DNA of 64,000 nucleotides, taken from assembly GCA_021769885.1 (NCBI GenBank), contig JAETSA010000008.1:108445-172444 (forward strand), written 5' to 3'. Below are positions 8,279 through 16,697 of this stretch, one piece after another. Within the stretch, counting starts at the first letter, position 1. The number at the start of each line of letters is the position of its first letter. Source of the DNA: Bacillota bacterium (GTDB lineage Bacteria; Bacillota; Clostridia; Oscillospirales; Acutalibacteraceae). The notes under the pieces are model-generated. The model was not told where the DNA came from, did not search any database, and worked only from the letters and a program-made list of their open reading frames with translations. The translations under genes were made by a program, and so were the position numbers.

Positions 8279-8749
8279 ATGAAGAGACAAACCTGCTGCT
8301 TTACGGGACACAGAAAAATACCGCCCGAGCAATACAGTCGTATTGCCGAACGGCTTAAATCAGAAATTACAGCGTTGATTCATCAGGGTGTTATCTATTT
8401 TGGCGTTGGCGGTGCTTTGGGTTTCGACACAACGGCGGCGCAAACCGTACTTGCATTAAAAGAGATTTATCCGCAAATCAAACTGATTCTTGTGTTCCCG
8501 TGCGAAACGCAAACACACGGTTGGCAGAAAACAGATACAGAAATATATGAAAAGATAAAAACCGAGTGTGATAAATACGTTTACATCTCAAAAGAGTACA
8601 CATACGATTGTATGCACAAACGAAACCGCCATTTAGTCAATTACAGTAATTATTGCATTTGTTATCTGACAAAGCACACAGGCGGTACGGCTTACACTGT
8701 TGCATACGCAAAAAGAAGGGGTCTGACTGTTATTAATCTTGCTGAGTGA
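8279..8749 (+). CDS. YpsA-like SLOG-family protein (DUF1273)
   Basis: A 156-residue protein with the family N-terminus CCFTGHRKIP, the glycine-rich GVGGALGFDTTAAQTVLALK and the C-terminal SNYCICYLTKHTGGTAYTVAYAKRRGL. This is a Rossmann-like SLOG fold related to DprA and lysine-decarboxylase-like nucleotide-binding proteins. The molecular role is not established; B. subtilis YpsA has been linked to cell division and stress. AAAGGTGATG supplies the ribosome site. It is divergent from the ribbon-helix-helix gene, and its 3' end converges with the fucosidase gene, overlapping that gene's repeat-derived tail by 17 bases. Confidence 0.85.
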   Translation: MKRQTCCFTGHRKIPPEQYSRIAERLKSEITALIHQGVIYFGVGGALGFDTTAAQTVLALKEIYPQIKLILVFPCETQTHGWQKTDTEIYEKIKTECDKYVYISKEYTYDCMHKRNRHLVNYSNYCICYLTKHTGGTAYTVAYAKRRGLTVINLAE

Positions 8750-10265
8750 AAAACAACATATAGAAAAACCAGCCCTCGCGGCTGTCCGTTTTCGGGCGAA
8801 CACAGTTCGCCCCTACGATTTGTAGGGAACGACCGATGACGCGTTCCGAAAATTTTGCACAAAATAAGTTGGATTCACGCGTAGTGGCGGGGTGCGGGTC
8901 TCCGGTGGAGACCTCTGCATACGGAGTATGCAGAAGCACCGACCGAGCCGGTAGGCGAGACATTCCACGCCCGCCATCGGATTGTGCGAAATCGGCGTCG
9001 GTCGTGACGGGGGCGTCAAAAATCGCAATACGTGAAAATCCGATGATTGTACCCTTGAACACGCAGTTGTTTTTGCCGTCGTAAATCTCGAACGCTTCTA
9101 CGCGTTGGGATTTGGTTGTATCCTCGGTTAGATACACACGGTCAACCGATTCGCGCGGAAAGCGCAAGGTAATCTCGCGACCGTCGTTGGAAACCGTTTT
9201 TTCGCTTTGCAGGCGGCAGGCTTCCTCTTTTTTGAGCCATTCGCCCATCTCCCGCAAGCGTTTCACATCACCTTTGGCGAACTGCCCTTTGCGGTTCGGC
9301 GGGATGTTTAGCAAAAATAAACTGTTATTGCCGACGGAATTGTAATAAATCCGCATCAAATGATCAAGACTTTTGCGCGTGAAAAATTGCATTGGATGAT
9401 AAAACCACCCGAGCCGAATGGATACATCCACTTCGGCGGGATACCACATAAACTCGTCGAAATCCGCCAGGAATTTGCGCGAGCCCATATCGGGGAGCAT
9501 CACATCCTGACAGCGTTTCTGAAAAGCGCGCATATCGTCGGTATCCTGACAGTTGGCGGCGAAATTCTGCTGATCGTATTGGAATTTCGGCACAACGTTC
9601 CATTCGCTTTCGCGCGTTTTTCCGCTCTCGTTGCCAATCCAGCGCACATCGGGCGCACAGCCCGACATCACGATATTCGGCTGTAATTCGACAGCCGTTT
9701 TCCAAATGCGTTCAAAATCGTATTTCTGCGCAGGCTGACCGTCTGCCTTGGCACCACACGCGCCGTCAAGCCACAGCATAAAAATTTCGCCGTAATTTGT
9801 CAAAAGCTCCGTCAGCTGTGCAATATAAAAATCGTTGTAGGCGGGCGTACCGTACAGCGGACAGTTTCTGTCCCACGGCGAAAGATACACGCCGAATTTC
9901 AGCCCGTATTTGCGGCAGGCATCCGCCGTTTCGCGCACCACATCGCCCTTGCCGTTTTTGTAGGGACTGTTTTTTATGGAATGCTCGGTCGTTTCCGTCT
10001 GCCAAAGGCAAAAGCCGTCGTGATGCTTGCAGGTCAAAATCAGACCTTTCATACCTGCATCCTTAATGGCGCGGCACCAGCCGTCCGCGTCCTGCGCCTT
10101 GGGATTGAAAATCTGCGGGGATTCCTTGCCGCTTCCCCATTCGCGTCCCGTAAAGGTATTGACGGTATAATGCACAAAGGCATAATATTTCATTTCCTGA
10201 ATGCGAAGCTGCCGCGCATTCGGCACGATGCTTGTATACAGGTCAATGCGTTCCTGTTCTGTCAA
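8733..10265 (-). CDS. Alpha-L-fucosidase (GH29), C-terminus replaced by repeat sequence
   Basis: A retaining exo-fucosidase of family GH29. Catalytic-domain landmarks are KYYAFVHYTVNTFTGREWGSG, LILTCKHHDGFCLWQT, FGVYLSPWDRN and MLWLDGACG, where the aspartate should be the nucleophile. A C-terminal beta domain starts (YLTEDTTKSQRVEAFEIYDGKN) but stops short. From about position 9000 downwards the frame runs into intergenic repeat DNA, so the last 85-90 residues (including RLPARSVLLHTPYAEVSTG) are translated repeat. The probable start is TTG at 10265, 10 bases after AAGGAG; no ATG is suitable. There is no signal peptide, so cytoplasmic action on imported fucosides is likely. A terminator hairpin sits directly before the ribosome site. 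Confidence 0.85.
   Translation of the reverse strand: MTEQERIDLYTSIVPNARQLRIQEMKYYAFVHYTVNTFTGREWGSGKESPQIFNPKAQDADGWCRAIKDAGMKGLILTCKHHDGFCLWQTETTEHSIKNSPYKNGKGDVVRETADACRKYGLKFGVYLSPWDRNCPLYGTPAYNDFYIAQLTELLTNYGEIFMLWLDGACGAKADGQPAQKYDFERIWKTAVELQPNIVMSGCAPDVRWIGNESGKTRESEWNVVPKFQYDQQNFAANCQDTDDMRAFQKRCQDVMLPDMGSRKFLADFDEFMWYPAEVDVSIRLGWFYHPMQFFTRKSLDHLMRIYYNSVGNNSLFLLNIPPNRKGQFAKGDVKRLREMGEWLKKEEACRLQSEKTVSNDGREITLRFPRESVDRVYLTEDTTKSQRVEAFEIYDGKNNCVFKGTIIGFSRIAIFDAPVTTDADFAQSDGGRGMSRLPARSVLLHTPYAEVSTGDPHPATTRESNLFCAKFSERVIGRSLQIVGANCVRPKTDSREGWFFYMLFFTQQD
8765..8990. repeat. Repeat cluster inside the 3' end of the fucosidase gene
   Basis: It contains a GGGCGAACACAGTTCGCCC palindrome, a GGGAACGACC...GTTCC unit and a full composite element (two hairpins inside a GTGC/GCAC stem, core 8892-8939, subfamily with GGTCTCC and GCATAC arms). 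The minus-strand frame through it is open, which lets the repeats extend the fucosidase reading frame to the stop at 8733. Confidence 0.8.
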
Positions 10266-10281
10266 TGCGTTTTCACTCCTT

Positions 10282-10313
10282 AAAAAACGCCCTGTAGAAA
10301 AGTACAGGGCGTT
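10282..10313 (-). terminator. Terminator hairpin directly upstream of the fucosidase ribosome site
   Basis: A perfect 11-bp stem AACGCCCTGTA/TACAGGGCGTT with a 6-base loop is followed on the minus strand by six T, which run directly into the AAGGAG of the fucosidase gene. Its placement suggests attenuation of that gene; it could instead end transcripts from the lipoprotein gene about 350 bases upstream. Confidence 0.75.
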
Positions 10314-10344
10314 GCGTGTTAAAATCAAATTGCGAGGATGCACA

Positions 10345-10660
10345 AAGTTTGTTCGGCGGGCGCGCAATGTGCCCCTACGGGGTTGTATTTTCTCGTTGGT
10401 TTTTGCAGAATTGAAATGTGCTCGGGTCGCCGAGGTGCGGGTGTCCGGTGGACACCTCTAAGCGAAGCTTAGAAGCACCGACCGAGCCGGCAGGCGAGAA
10501 CGTCGGCCCCTACGACTTGTGCATCACCGTTGGCTTTATGCGAAAACCAACCTTGCTCGGGCGCTTCGTGAAGCGCCCCTACGGAATTGCGTTTTATCGT
10601 TAGGTTTGTGCGGATTTTGCGGGCAAACGCAGTTCGCCCCTACGAATTGGCGGATGCATA
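10345..10660. repeat. Intergenic repeat cluster
   Basis: This gene-free stretch holds, in order, a GCGGGCGCGCAATGTGCCCC unit, a composite element of the GGTGTCC/AAGC subfamily (core 10435-10478), a GCGCTTCGTGAAGCGCCCC unit and a GCGGGCAAACGCAGTTCGCC unit. They are joined by linkers of the type GTTGG...AAACCAACC. No gene or promoter was seen in it. Confidence 0.8.
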
Positions 10661-10666
10661 TATTTT

Positions 10667-11746
10667 TTATTTCGCTTCCGATGCCCAGCCAAAGCGGTAA
10701 TACATATTGCCGCCGCAGTCGAAGTTTACAGTCTGCGTGCCGAGCGACTCTAAAGAGCCTTCGCCTGTGAGCGTTGCGGTAACCTTCATATTCTTATCAT
10801 AAGAAAGAGAAAGCAGCTCGTCGGTCGCGGCATTGAACGTCGCGGTAATCACGCAGTCGAACGGTGTAACGTCCGCCTTGGTGATTGTAAAGGAGTTCTC
10901 GGGACGGTTCAGCTTCGAGAGCACATCTGCGGGGTCGCGGAACGAATACGCTTTGCGAATCGCGGCTTCGTCATTTTTCAAATGGATTTCCACCGTGCGC
11001 GTAAGCTCGGTAACCACATCCTGCTCTGCGGAATTTTTCTCGGTCGTGGCGGTGACGGAAGAATAAATTGCGTCGATATCCGCAAGTGTAATCGAAGAAA
11101 CCAGGTCACTGCCCTTCAGATATACAATGTCATTCAGGTTTTCCTCTGCCTCGGTCGCGCCGTTCGGCAGAGCACCTTTCAGTCCGTCCATAATAAAGTC
11201 TTTATACAGGCGGGCGGATTTCGCAAGCGCGGAGTTTTCATCGGCTTCCGCGCCGTTTGCATCCGTGAATTTGATGGTGCTGTCCGAAACCCAAAAATCC
11301 TCTTTGTATTCGGTTTGGGGCTTCTGCGTTTTTACGGCATTTGCAATGCGCGTGTAGTACTCGAGCACCTCTGCGCGGTTTGCCGCCAAAGCGGCCTGCT
11401 CACTGTCGTCCAAAAGCGCGAGCACCTTATTGAACAGTTCCGGGTCGTTTTTGTTGCCCGAATAGCGCGCTTTGATATCGTTGTAATTCAGCTGAATTTC
11501 GGTGTCGTCGGTTTTCTCTTGGAAATCCTCAAACAGATTTGCAAGCAAATCCGCCGGCAAAACCTCTTTGAGTTCGCCGTAAGTGAACGTGAACATCGCA
11601 TCGTGCAAATCGGTTTTCAGTGTAACGGCGACGGGCTCAGGCGTTTCCTCTTGTTTCGAGAAGCTGAGGTCGCACGAGGTCAGTGCCGCAACCGAGAGCA
11701 AAACGGCAAGCAGCACACAAACGGTTTTCATAACTTTGCTTTGCAT
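10667..11746 (-). CDS. Predicted lipoprotein of unknown function
   Basis: A 359-residue protein starting MQSKVMKTVCVLLAVLLSVAALTSCDLS. The hydrophobic segment followed by LTSC is a lipobox, so the mature protein should be lipid-anchored outside the membrane. The rest is soluble and acidic, with many helix-forming stretches (FEDFQEKTDDTEIQLNYNDIKARY, NKVLALLDDSEQAALAANRAEVLEYYTRIANAV) and a late beta-rich part ending NMYYRFGWASEAK. I do not recognise the family. The start is the ATG at 11746, 7 bases after GGGGT, rather than the TTG two codons upstream. It lies 22 bases downstream of the M28 peptidase gene and may be co-transcribed with it. Confidence 0.8.
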   Translation of the reverse strand: MQSKVMKTVCVLLAVLLSVAALTSCDLSFSKQEETPEPVAVTLKTDLHDAMFTFTYGELKEVLPADLLANLFEDFQEKTDDTEIQLNYNDIKARYSGNKNDPELFNKVLALLDDSEQAALAANRAEVLEYYTRIANAVKTQKPQTEYKEDFWVSDSTIKFTDANGAEADENSALAKSARLYKDFIMDGLKGALPNGATEAEENLNDIVYLKGSDLVSSITLADIDAIYSSVTATTEKNSAEQDVVTELTRTVEIHLKNDEAAIRKAYSFRDPADVLSKLNRPENSFTITKADVTPFDCVITATFNAATDELLSLSYDKNMKVTATLTGEGSLESLGTQTVNFDCGGNMYYRFGWASEAK

Positions 11747-11768
11747 AATCAATACCCCTTTCAGGATG

Positions 11769-13028
11769 TTAATAAACTTCTTTTAAGCCTTCGCTGTCGA
11801 ACAGAAAGGCGGTTTCCAAAAGAATGTCGATACCCGCTTCCACAGTTTTCGGGTCGAGGTTTTGGGCAGTGTCACCGCGGGTATGGTAGTAGCGCGCGGG
11901 CGTGGGGTCCATTGCCGCGAGGGCGACGGCATTCATCCCGCCCTGCTGAATCGCGGCGGCATCGGAAGAACCGAAGGTGACGCTTGCATAGTCCAAATTG
12001 TAGCCTGCAATTTCACTTGCTTTTTTCACCATTGCGGCGGCGCGTGCGTCCAGCTTCACCGTACCGCTCATATCCTTATTGTACACACCCATAAAATCAA
12101 AGTCGCGAAGCGTGTCGGTGGCAACGAATACGGTTTCCACGTTATCCTCATTCGCGTGCTTTTTCGCGAATGCCTTTGCGCCGCGCAGGCCTGCTTCCTC
12201 ACAGCCCATCGAAACGGCGACAACCTCGGTATTTTCAAAACGGATGTCGTTTGCCGCCATATAGCGAAGCACCGCTAAGGAGGCGAACACGCCTGTCAGA
12301 TTGTCATTTGCACCGGGCACGACCAATTTCCAGTTGACAAAGAACGCGCCGAGCAAAATCGGCACTGCCGTGACGAATGCAAGCACCAGAATCACGGTGG
12401 AAAGCCATTCGGGCACGGGGCACAAGGAAAGAATATCCAAAACGAACTGCACGAACACCGAACCGAACGCCAATGCGATTACGGCGACAAGCAGCTTTCC
12501 GCCGCCGAGGTGCGTGTATGTCCATTCGTATGCGGAATCGATATGCCCGCTGAAAATGATGCGGCGTTTGGTTTCGCCTGCCGACTTACGCGTGCACACG
12601 ACATTGCAGGACCGCCGCTTCGGGAAAAACGGGTCTAAAATCGGCTTATAAAGCAAAAATTCAACCACCAAAAACACAAGCGAGAGTGCGGAAAGTGCAA
12701 GTGCACCGATATTAAATGCCGTGCTCAAAGCGGGAACTGCGTCAAAGCGGCTCAAAATGAGCAGGACAGCGGAAATCATCATCAGTACGACGTCCACAAG
12801 CACCCAACCCATAAACGCTTTCGGGTGCAGTTCAAAATCCTCGGTTTCAACGGAATCGGCGACGTTTTTCATCGATTCGGCGATATACGCCTGCGCCTTG
12901 CGCTCGCTTTCTTCGCCCGATTCGCGCGGACCGATTTGCGAGCAAACCTTTTTGACCTCACGCAGTGTGTAATTGGTCATTTCCCTGCGACGGGAGGGGT
13001 AATTCGCGTTACTTTCACGCGCCAGCAT
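11769..13028 (-). CDS. M28-family zinc aminopeptidase with membrane segments
   Basis: A 419-residue protein. Residues about 70-130 and 185-275 contain hydrophobic membrane segments (VLVDVVLMMISAVLLILS, IGALALSALSLVFLVVEFLLY, FVTAVPILLGAFFVNW). The peptidase domain has IIFSGHIDSAYEW (zinc-binding HxD), VVPGANDNLTGV (bridging Asp), AVSMGCEEAGLRGAKAFAKKH (catalytic and metal-binding acidic pair), FVATDTLRD and YYHTRGDT (final metal histidine). This is the M28 layout, probably facing the outside or the membrane surface. The start at 13028 has GGAG 7 bases upstream; a second ATG at 12980 is less well placed. Confidence 0.88.
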   Translation of the reverse strand: MLARESNANYPSRRREMTNYTLREVKKVCSQIGPRESGEESERKAQAYIAESMKNVADSVETEDFELHPKAFMGWVLVDVVLMMISAVLLILSRFDAVPALSTAFNIGALALSALSLVFLVVEFLLYKPILDPFFPKRRSCNVVCTRKSAGETKRRIIFSGHIDSAYEWTYTHLGGGKLLVAVIALAFGSVFVQFVLDILSLCPVPEWLSTVILVLAFVTAVPILLGAFFVNWKLVVPGANDNLTGVFASLAVLRYMAANDIRFENTEVVAVSMGCEEAGLRGAKAFAKKHANEDNVETVFVATDTLRDFDFMGVYNKDMSGTVKLDARAAAMVKKASEIAGYNLDYASVTFGSSDAAAIQQGGMNAVALAAMDPTPARYYHTRGDTAQNLDPKTVEAGIDILLETAFLFDSEGLKEVY

Positions 13029-13171
13029 AGAATCACTCCAAAATGCAATAATAAAATTCGTTTTCCGCCCGCCTTTGGCGGCTTGCCCGAGAGCAGAGCC
13101 GGAGAGGCGTATAATCATAAGAGTTGATTTTTATTTTACCATATATAAGAAAAAAAGTCGATAGGGAATTT

Positions 13172-13585
13172 TCACAAAACCATCAGCAATGTGCCTGCCC
13201 CGATCAGCGCACAGCCAATCAAGGACTTCCAAGTGCATTCCTCGTGCAGAAACACAAAGGCGAGAATCATCGTCAGCACAACGCTCAGCTTATCAATCGG
13301 CACGACCTTCGAAGCCTCACCCAATTGCAGTGCGCGGTAGTAGCAAAGCCACGACGCGCCCGTAGCAAGCCCGGAAAGGATTAAAAATATCCAGCTTTTT
13401 CTGCTGATTTCCGAAAGCCCGCTTTGTGCGTGTGTCAAAAAGACCATTCCCCACGACATCAGCACGACCACCACGGTGCGAACGGCAGTTGCAAGATTGG
13501 AATTTACGCCGTCGATACCCACTTTTGCAAGGATAGAGGTCAGTGCCGCGAACACGGCGGAAAGTACTGCAAATACAGCCCACAT
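13172..13585 (-). CDS. EamA/DMT-type small transporter
   Basis: A 137-residue integral membrane protein with about five hydrophobic segments (MWAVFAVLSAVFAALTSILAKVG, TVVVVLMSWGMVFLTHA, SWIFLILSGLATGASWLCYYRAL, LSVVLTMILAFVFLHEE, LIGCALIGAGTLLMVL). GLATGASWLCYYRALQLGEASKVVPIDKLSVVLT is the typical EamA half. As a single EamA domain it should act as a dimer. The substrate is unknown. GGAGTGATGTTGT precedes the ATG at 13585. Confidence 0.88.
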   Translation of the reverse strand: MWAVFAVLSAVFAALTSILAKVGIDGVNSNLATAVRTVVVVLMSWGMVFLTHAQSGLSEISRKSWIFLILSGLATGASWLCYYRALQLGEASKVVPIDKLSVVLTMILAFVFLHEECTWKSLIGCALIGAGTLLMVL

Positions 13586-13687
13586 ACAACATCACTCCTA
13601 ATTGTTTATCATAGCATACTGCGCGAGCGACCGCAAGTTGTATCCGATAAATTTCGGGATTTCCGTCCGCGAAAACGGGGATTTCTG

Positions 13688-13716
13688 TTGACAGAATGCG
13701 TGAAAAATTTTACAAT
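13688..13716 (+). promoter_or_regulatory. Promoter of the VanY-type carboxypeptidase gene
   Basis: TTGACA at 13688-13693, a 17-base spacer and TACAAT at 13711-13716 precede the gene by 35 bases. It is a near-consensus vegetative promoter. Confidence 0.75.
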
Positions 13717-13751
13717 AGGCATAGGAATCCGATAAAAAAGGACTTTAAAAT

Positions 13752-14621
13752 ATGGCAAAACGAAGAATCAAAAAATCCGTAAAGGCAAAGGGCGCTTTGG
13801 CACTGTTGTTGGTCGTGATTCTGACCGCGCTGTGTACAGGCTTTGCCGTTACGCAAAAGCACAAAATCGCAAAAGAGGCAGAAACCTCCGTGCCGACGGA
13901 AGCCGAATCCGAATCGGCAACGGCTGAACCGACCGAAGCGCCGACAGAGGGCACGACTGTGCCGACAACCACAGAGCCGACAACCACAGAGCCGACAACG
14001 GCGAAAGCCCCGCCTGTCTCTCTGCCTGCGGCGAGTGCGGACAATCCCGTCATTGTTTCGCCGACGGGCGATAAATGGGAGCTGACGGTCGTCAATCTTT
14101 CTTACTGCCTGCCCGAAGGGTACGAGCCGAAATTGGCGGCGGCGGTTGAGGGCAGCTCCGTACAGCTCGATGAGCGCGTCGCGCCGCAGTACGCGGCAAT
14201 GTATGCGGCGGCAAAGGCGGACGGCTGTACGCTGACGCCGTATTCGGGCTACCGCTCCTACGCACGGCAGAAAAACAACTTTGACCGCAAGGTGGACTAT
14301 TATAAAAAGCAAGGCTTTTCAGAGGCGGATGCGATTGTGAAAACGCGTGAACGCATTTTGCCCGCAGGCCATTCCGAGCACAATATGGGCTTTGCGATGG
14401 ATGTGGTGAGCGCAAGTGCGGATTTCGTATCCACCAAGGAATATTCATGGCTTGTCGCCCACGCGCACGAATACGGCTTCATTTTGCGTTATCCTGAAAA
14501 TAAAACGCAGATTACAGGCGTGATGTATGAGCCGTGGCATTGGCGGTATGTCGGCGAAAAAGCGGCGAAAGAGATGCAGCAAAGCGGGCAGTGCTTAGAG
14601 GAATATCTGGGGCTGGCGTAA
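13752..14621 (+). CDS. VanY-type D-alanyl-D-alanine carboxypeptidase (M15B)
   Basis: Trims the terminal D-Ala from peptidoglycan stem peptides outside the membrane. The 289-residue protein has a basic start and one membrane segment (GALALLLVVILTALCTGFAV), then a Thr/Pro/Glu-rich linker (about residues 40-95, with repeats of TTTEP). The peptidase domain has PYSGYRSYARQ, AGHSEHNMGFAMDVV (zinc His and Asp, near residue 205) and EPWHWRYVG (catalytic Glu and zinc His, near residue 260). AAGGA precedes the ATG. It is a lone gene with its own promoter. Nothing nearby suggests a vancomycin-resistance cluster, so housekeeping wall maturation is more likely. Confidence 0.93.
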   Translation: MAKRRIKKSVKAKGALALLLVVILTALCTGFAVTQKHKIAKEAETSVPTEAESESATAEPTEAPTEGTTVPTTTEPTTTEPTTAKAPPVSLPAASADNPVIVSPTGDKWELTVVNLSYCLPEGYEPKLAAAVEGSSVQLDERVAPQYAAMYAAAKADGCTLTPYSGYRSYARQKNNFDRKVDYYKKQGFSEADAIVKTRERILPAGHSEHNMGFAMDVVSASADFVSTKEYSWLVAHAHEYGFILRYPENKTQITGVMYEPWHWRYVGEKAAKEMQQSGQCLEEYLGLA

Positions 14622-14644
14622 AGGTTTTAAACAATTTTATGTTT

Positions 14645-14870
14645 TTGCACAAACCCCGTAGGGGCGCTTCACGAAGCGCCCGTTATCGTAAAATCCAGCA
14701 CATCTTGCGGTAACAATTTGTAGGGGCGAACTGTGTTCGCCTGCGGACGGACGTCCCTACGCGCGAATCAAATTTACATTGTGCAACGTGAGATTCTTCG
14801 CTACGCTCAGAATGACAAGATAGACCGTAGGGGCGTGCAGCCGCCCGCAGGCGTGTGCATTCCCTACACA
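14645..14870. repeat. Intergenic repeat cluster upstream of the GH35 gene
   Basis: Units seen are GGGGCGCTTCACGAAGCGCCC, GGGGCGAACTGTGTTCGCC, GCGGACGGACGTCC, a GAGATTCTTCGC...CTCAGAATGACA segment and GGGGCGTGCAGCCGCCCGC. They fill the gap between the VanY-type gene and the beta-galactosidase gene. No gene was seen here. Confidence 0.75.
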
Positions 14871-14915
14871 GTTGCAATAAATCCAATCAAAATAACCCAA
14901 ACAGGAGTATCATTT

Positions 14916-16697
14916 ATGCTGACAACCAAAGGCGGAAAATTTTTCTTGGACGGCAAGCCGTTCGCCATTTATTCGGGCGCAATACACTATTTCCGCGTGC
15001 CGCGCGAATACTGGGAGGACCGACTTTTAAAGATGAAAGCGGCAGGCTTCAATACGGTTGAAACCTATACGTGCTGGAACCTGCACGAGCCGCGCGAGGG
15101 TGAATTTGATTTCACGGGCATGCTCGACATCGCAGAATTTCTGCGCACCGCGCAAAAGGTCGGGCTGTATGCTGTGGTGCGTCCCGGTCCTTACATATGC
15201 GCCGAATGGGATTTCGGCGGCTTCCCCGCATGGCTTTTGAAAGACAAAAATATGCGTCTGCGCTGTAACTACAAGCCGTATTTGGACTGCGTACGCCGCT
15301 ACTATACGGCACTCGGTGCACAAATCAACGGGCTGTTAGATAAAAACGGCGGCAATATCATTGCTATGCAGGTCGAAAACGAATACGGCAGCTACGGCAA
15401 TGATAAGCAATACTTGCAGGCAATCCGCGAAATTATGGCGGAGGCGGGTATGGATTCGTTTTTATTCACCTCGGACGGGGATTGCGACTGGATGCTGTCG
15501 GGCGGCGGACTGCCTGATGTATTTAAGGTAATGAACTTCGGCTCACGCGCAAAAATGCTTCTAAAAAAGCTGGATAAATATCAAAAAAATATGCCCTATA
15601 TGTGCGGCGAATTTTGGGACGGCTGGTTTGACCATTGGGGCGTCAAGCATCACACGCGCCCTGCGTCTGAGATTCAAAAGGAAATTAAGGATTTCCTCGA
15701 TATGGATGCCAGCTTTAATCTATATATGTTCCACGGCGGCACGAACTTCGGCTTTACGGCAGGCGCAAACTGCCATAAGCAGTACGAGCCGACCGTCACA
15801 AGCTACGATTACAGTGCACCGCTGACGGAATGGGGCGCGTACACCCCGACCTATCACGCGATTCGGGATTTGCTTTGCGAAAAGCAAGGCATTGAAAAAG
15901 GCGTTTTGCCGCCCGAGCCGAAATTACAGTATGTCGGCGAAGTGCAGTTGACGCAATCCGCAGGTCTTTTTGAAAATCTGCCGAATATTGCAGAAAAGCA
16001 TTATGCACCCGCACCCGAGAGTATGGAATATTTCGGGCAGAATTTCGGCTATATTCTGTATTCCACGGTAATTCGCGGCAAATATGAGCCTGCCAAACTG
16101 CAAATTGAAGGTGTGCACGACAACGCCTATCTGTTTGTAGACGGCAAGCTGAAAAAGACCTATTACCGTCATAAAAATCCGAAAATGGAGAACGGCGACG
16201 GCTTTTCGGTTTCGCTCGGCGGCTTCAAGGACGAAAAGCGCATCGATATTTTGGTCGATGCTATGGGGCGTGTCAACTACGGCAAGCACCTGTATGACCG
16301 CAAGGGTATTTCCCGCGTGATGCTCGGCAATCAGCTGTTGTTTGATTTCACGGTACACACCATTCCGATGGATAATCTTGAAAAACTGCAATACGGCACA
16401 TCGGTCGAAAAATTCCCGAAATTCTTCAAGGGTACTTTTAAAGCCGCGACGGATGCGGACTGCTTTGTGGATATGAGCGGCTTTAAAAAGGGCTGTGTGT
16501 TCATAAACGGCTTTAACCTCGGACGGTATTGGGAGGCAGGCCCGCAGGTCACACTGTATGTTCCCAAAGGGGTGCTGAAAGCCGAAAATGAAATTGTTAT
16601 TTTCGAGCAGGAGGGCACTGACCGCAGTGCCGTGGTGATTACCGATACCCCGAAGCTTGACAAACCGAAAAAGCGGCGTTGGTTTTGGCAGAAATAA
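14916..16697 (+). CDS. Beta-galactosidase, family GH35
   Basis: A 593-residue retaining galactosidase. The N-terminal TIM barrel begins GGKFFLDGKPFAIYSGAIHYFRVP and continues with NTVETYTCWNLHEPREGEFDF and VVRPGPYICAEWDFGGFPAWLL. NEYGSYG (near residue 155) carries the acid/base glutamate and CGEFWDGWFDHWG (near residue 231) the nucleophile. The C-terminal half has the jelly-roll galactose-binding region and ends NGFNLGRYWEAGPQVTLYVPKGVL. There is no signal peptide. The start at 14916 has CAGGAG just upstream; the frame is open further upstream through repeat DNA, which I do not count as coding. The preference could be beta-1,3 or beta-1,4 galactosides. Confidence 0.94.
   Translation: MLTTKGGKFFLDGKPFAIYSGAIHYFRVPREYWEDRLLKMKAAGFNTVETYTCWNLHEPREGEFDFTGMLDIAEFLRTAQKVGLYAVVRPGPYICAEWDFGGFPAWLLKDKNMRLRCNYKPYLDCVRRYYTALGAQINGLLDKNGGNIIAMQVENEYGSYGNDKQYLQAIREIMAEAGMDSFLFTSDGDCDWMLSGGGLPDVFKVMNFGSRAKMLLKKLDKYQKNMPYMCGEFWDGWFDHWGVKHHTRPASEIQKEIKDFLDMDASFNLYMFHGGTNFGFTAGANCHKQYEPTVTSYDYSAPLTEWGAYTPTYHAIRDLLCEKQGIEKGVLPPEPKLQYVGEVQLTQSAGLFENLPNIAEKHYAPAPESMEYFGQNFGYILYSTVIRGKYEPAKLQIEGVHDNAYLFVDGKLKKTYYRHKNPKMENGDGFSVSLGGFKDEKRIDILVDAMGRVNYGKHLYDRKGISRVMLGNQLLFDFTVHTIPMDNLEKLQYGTSVEKFPKFFKGTFKAATDADCFVDMSGFKKGCVFINGFNLGRYWEAGPQVTLYVPKGVLKAENEIVIFEQEGTDRSAVVITDTPKLDKPKKRRWFWQK

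Noticed and set aside
7994..8749. A toxin-antitoxin pair formed by the ribbon-helix-helix and YpsA-like genes
   Set aside because: The genes are divergent rather than co-transcribed, and YpsA-like SLOG proteins are not known toxins of this type.
10345..10660. A CRISPR array
   Set aside because: Repeats are palindromes of different sequence at irregular spacing, dispersed over all intergenic gaps, without unique spacers of even length or cas genes.
10982..11980. A 332-codon plus-strand open frame
   Set aside because: It is antisense to the lipoprotein gene and part of the M28 peptidase gene, both with clear starts, ribosome sites and features; its translation shows no domain.
13752..14621. 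A vancomycin-resistance locus
   Set aside because: Only a VanY-type carboxypeptidase is present; there is no vanH, vanA or vanX-like gene or two-component system nearby.
14733..14915. An upstream extension of the GH35 gene
   Set aside because: The frame is open but passes through REP units; the ribosome site and family N-terminus both place the start at 14916.
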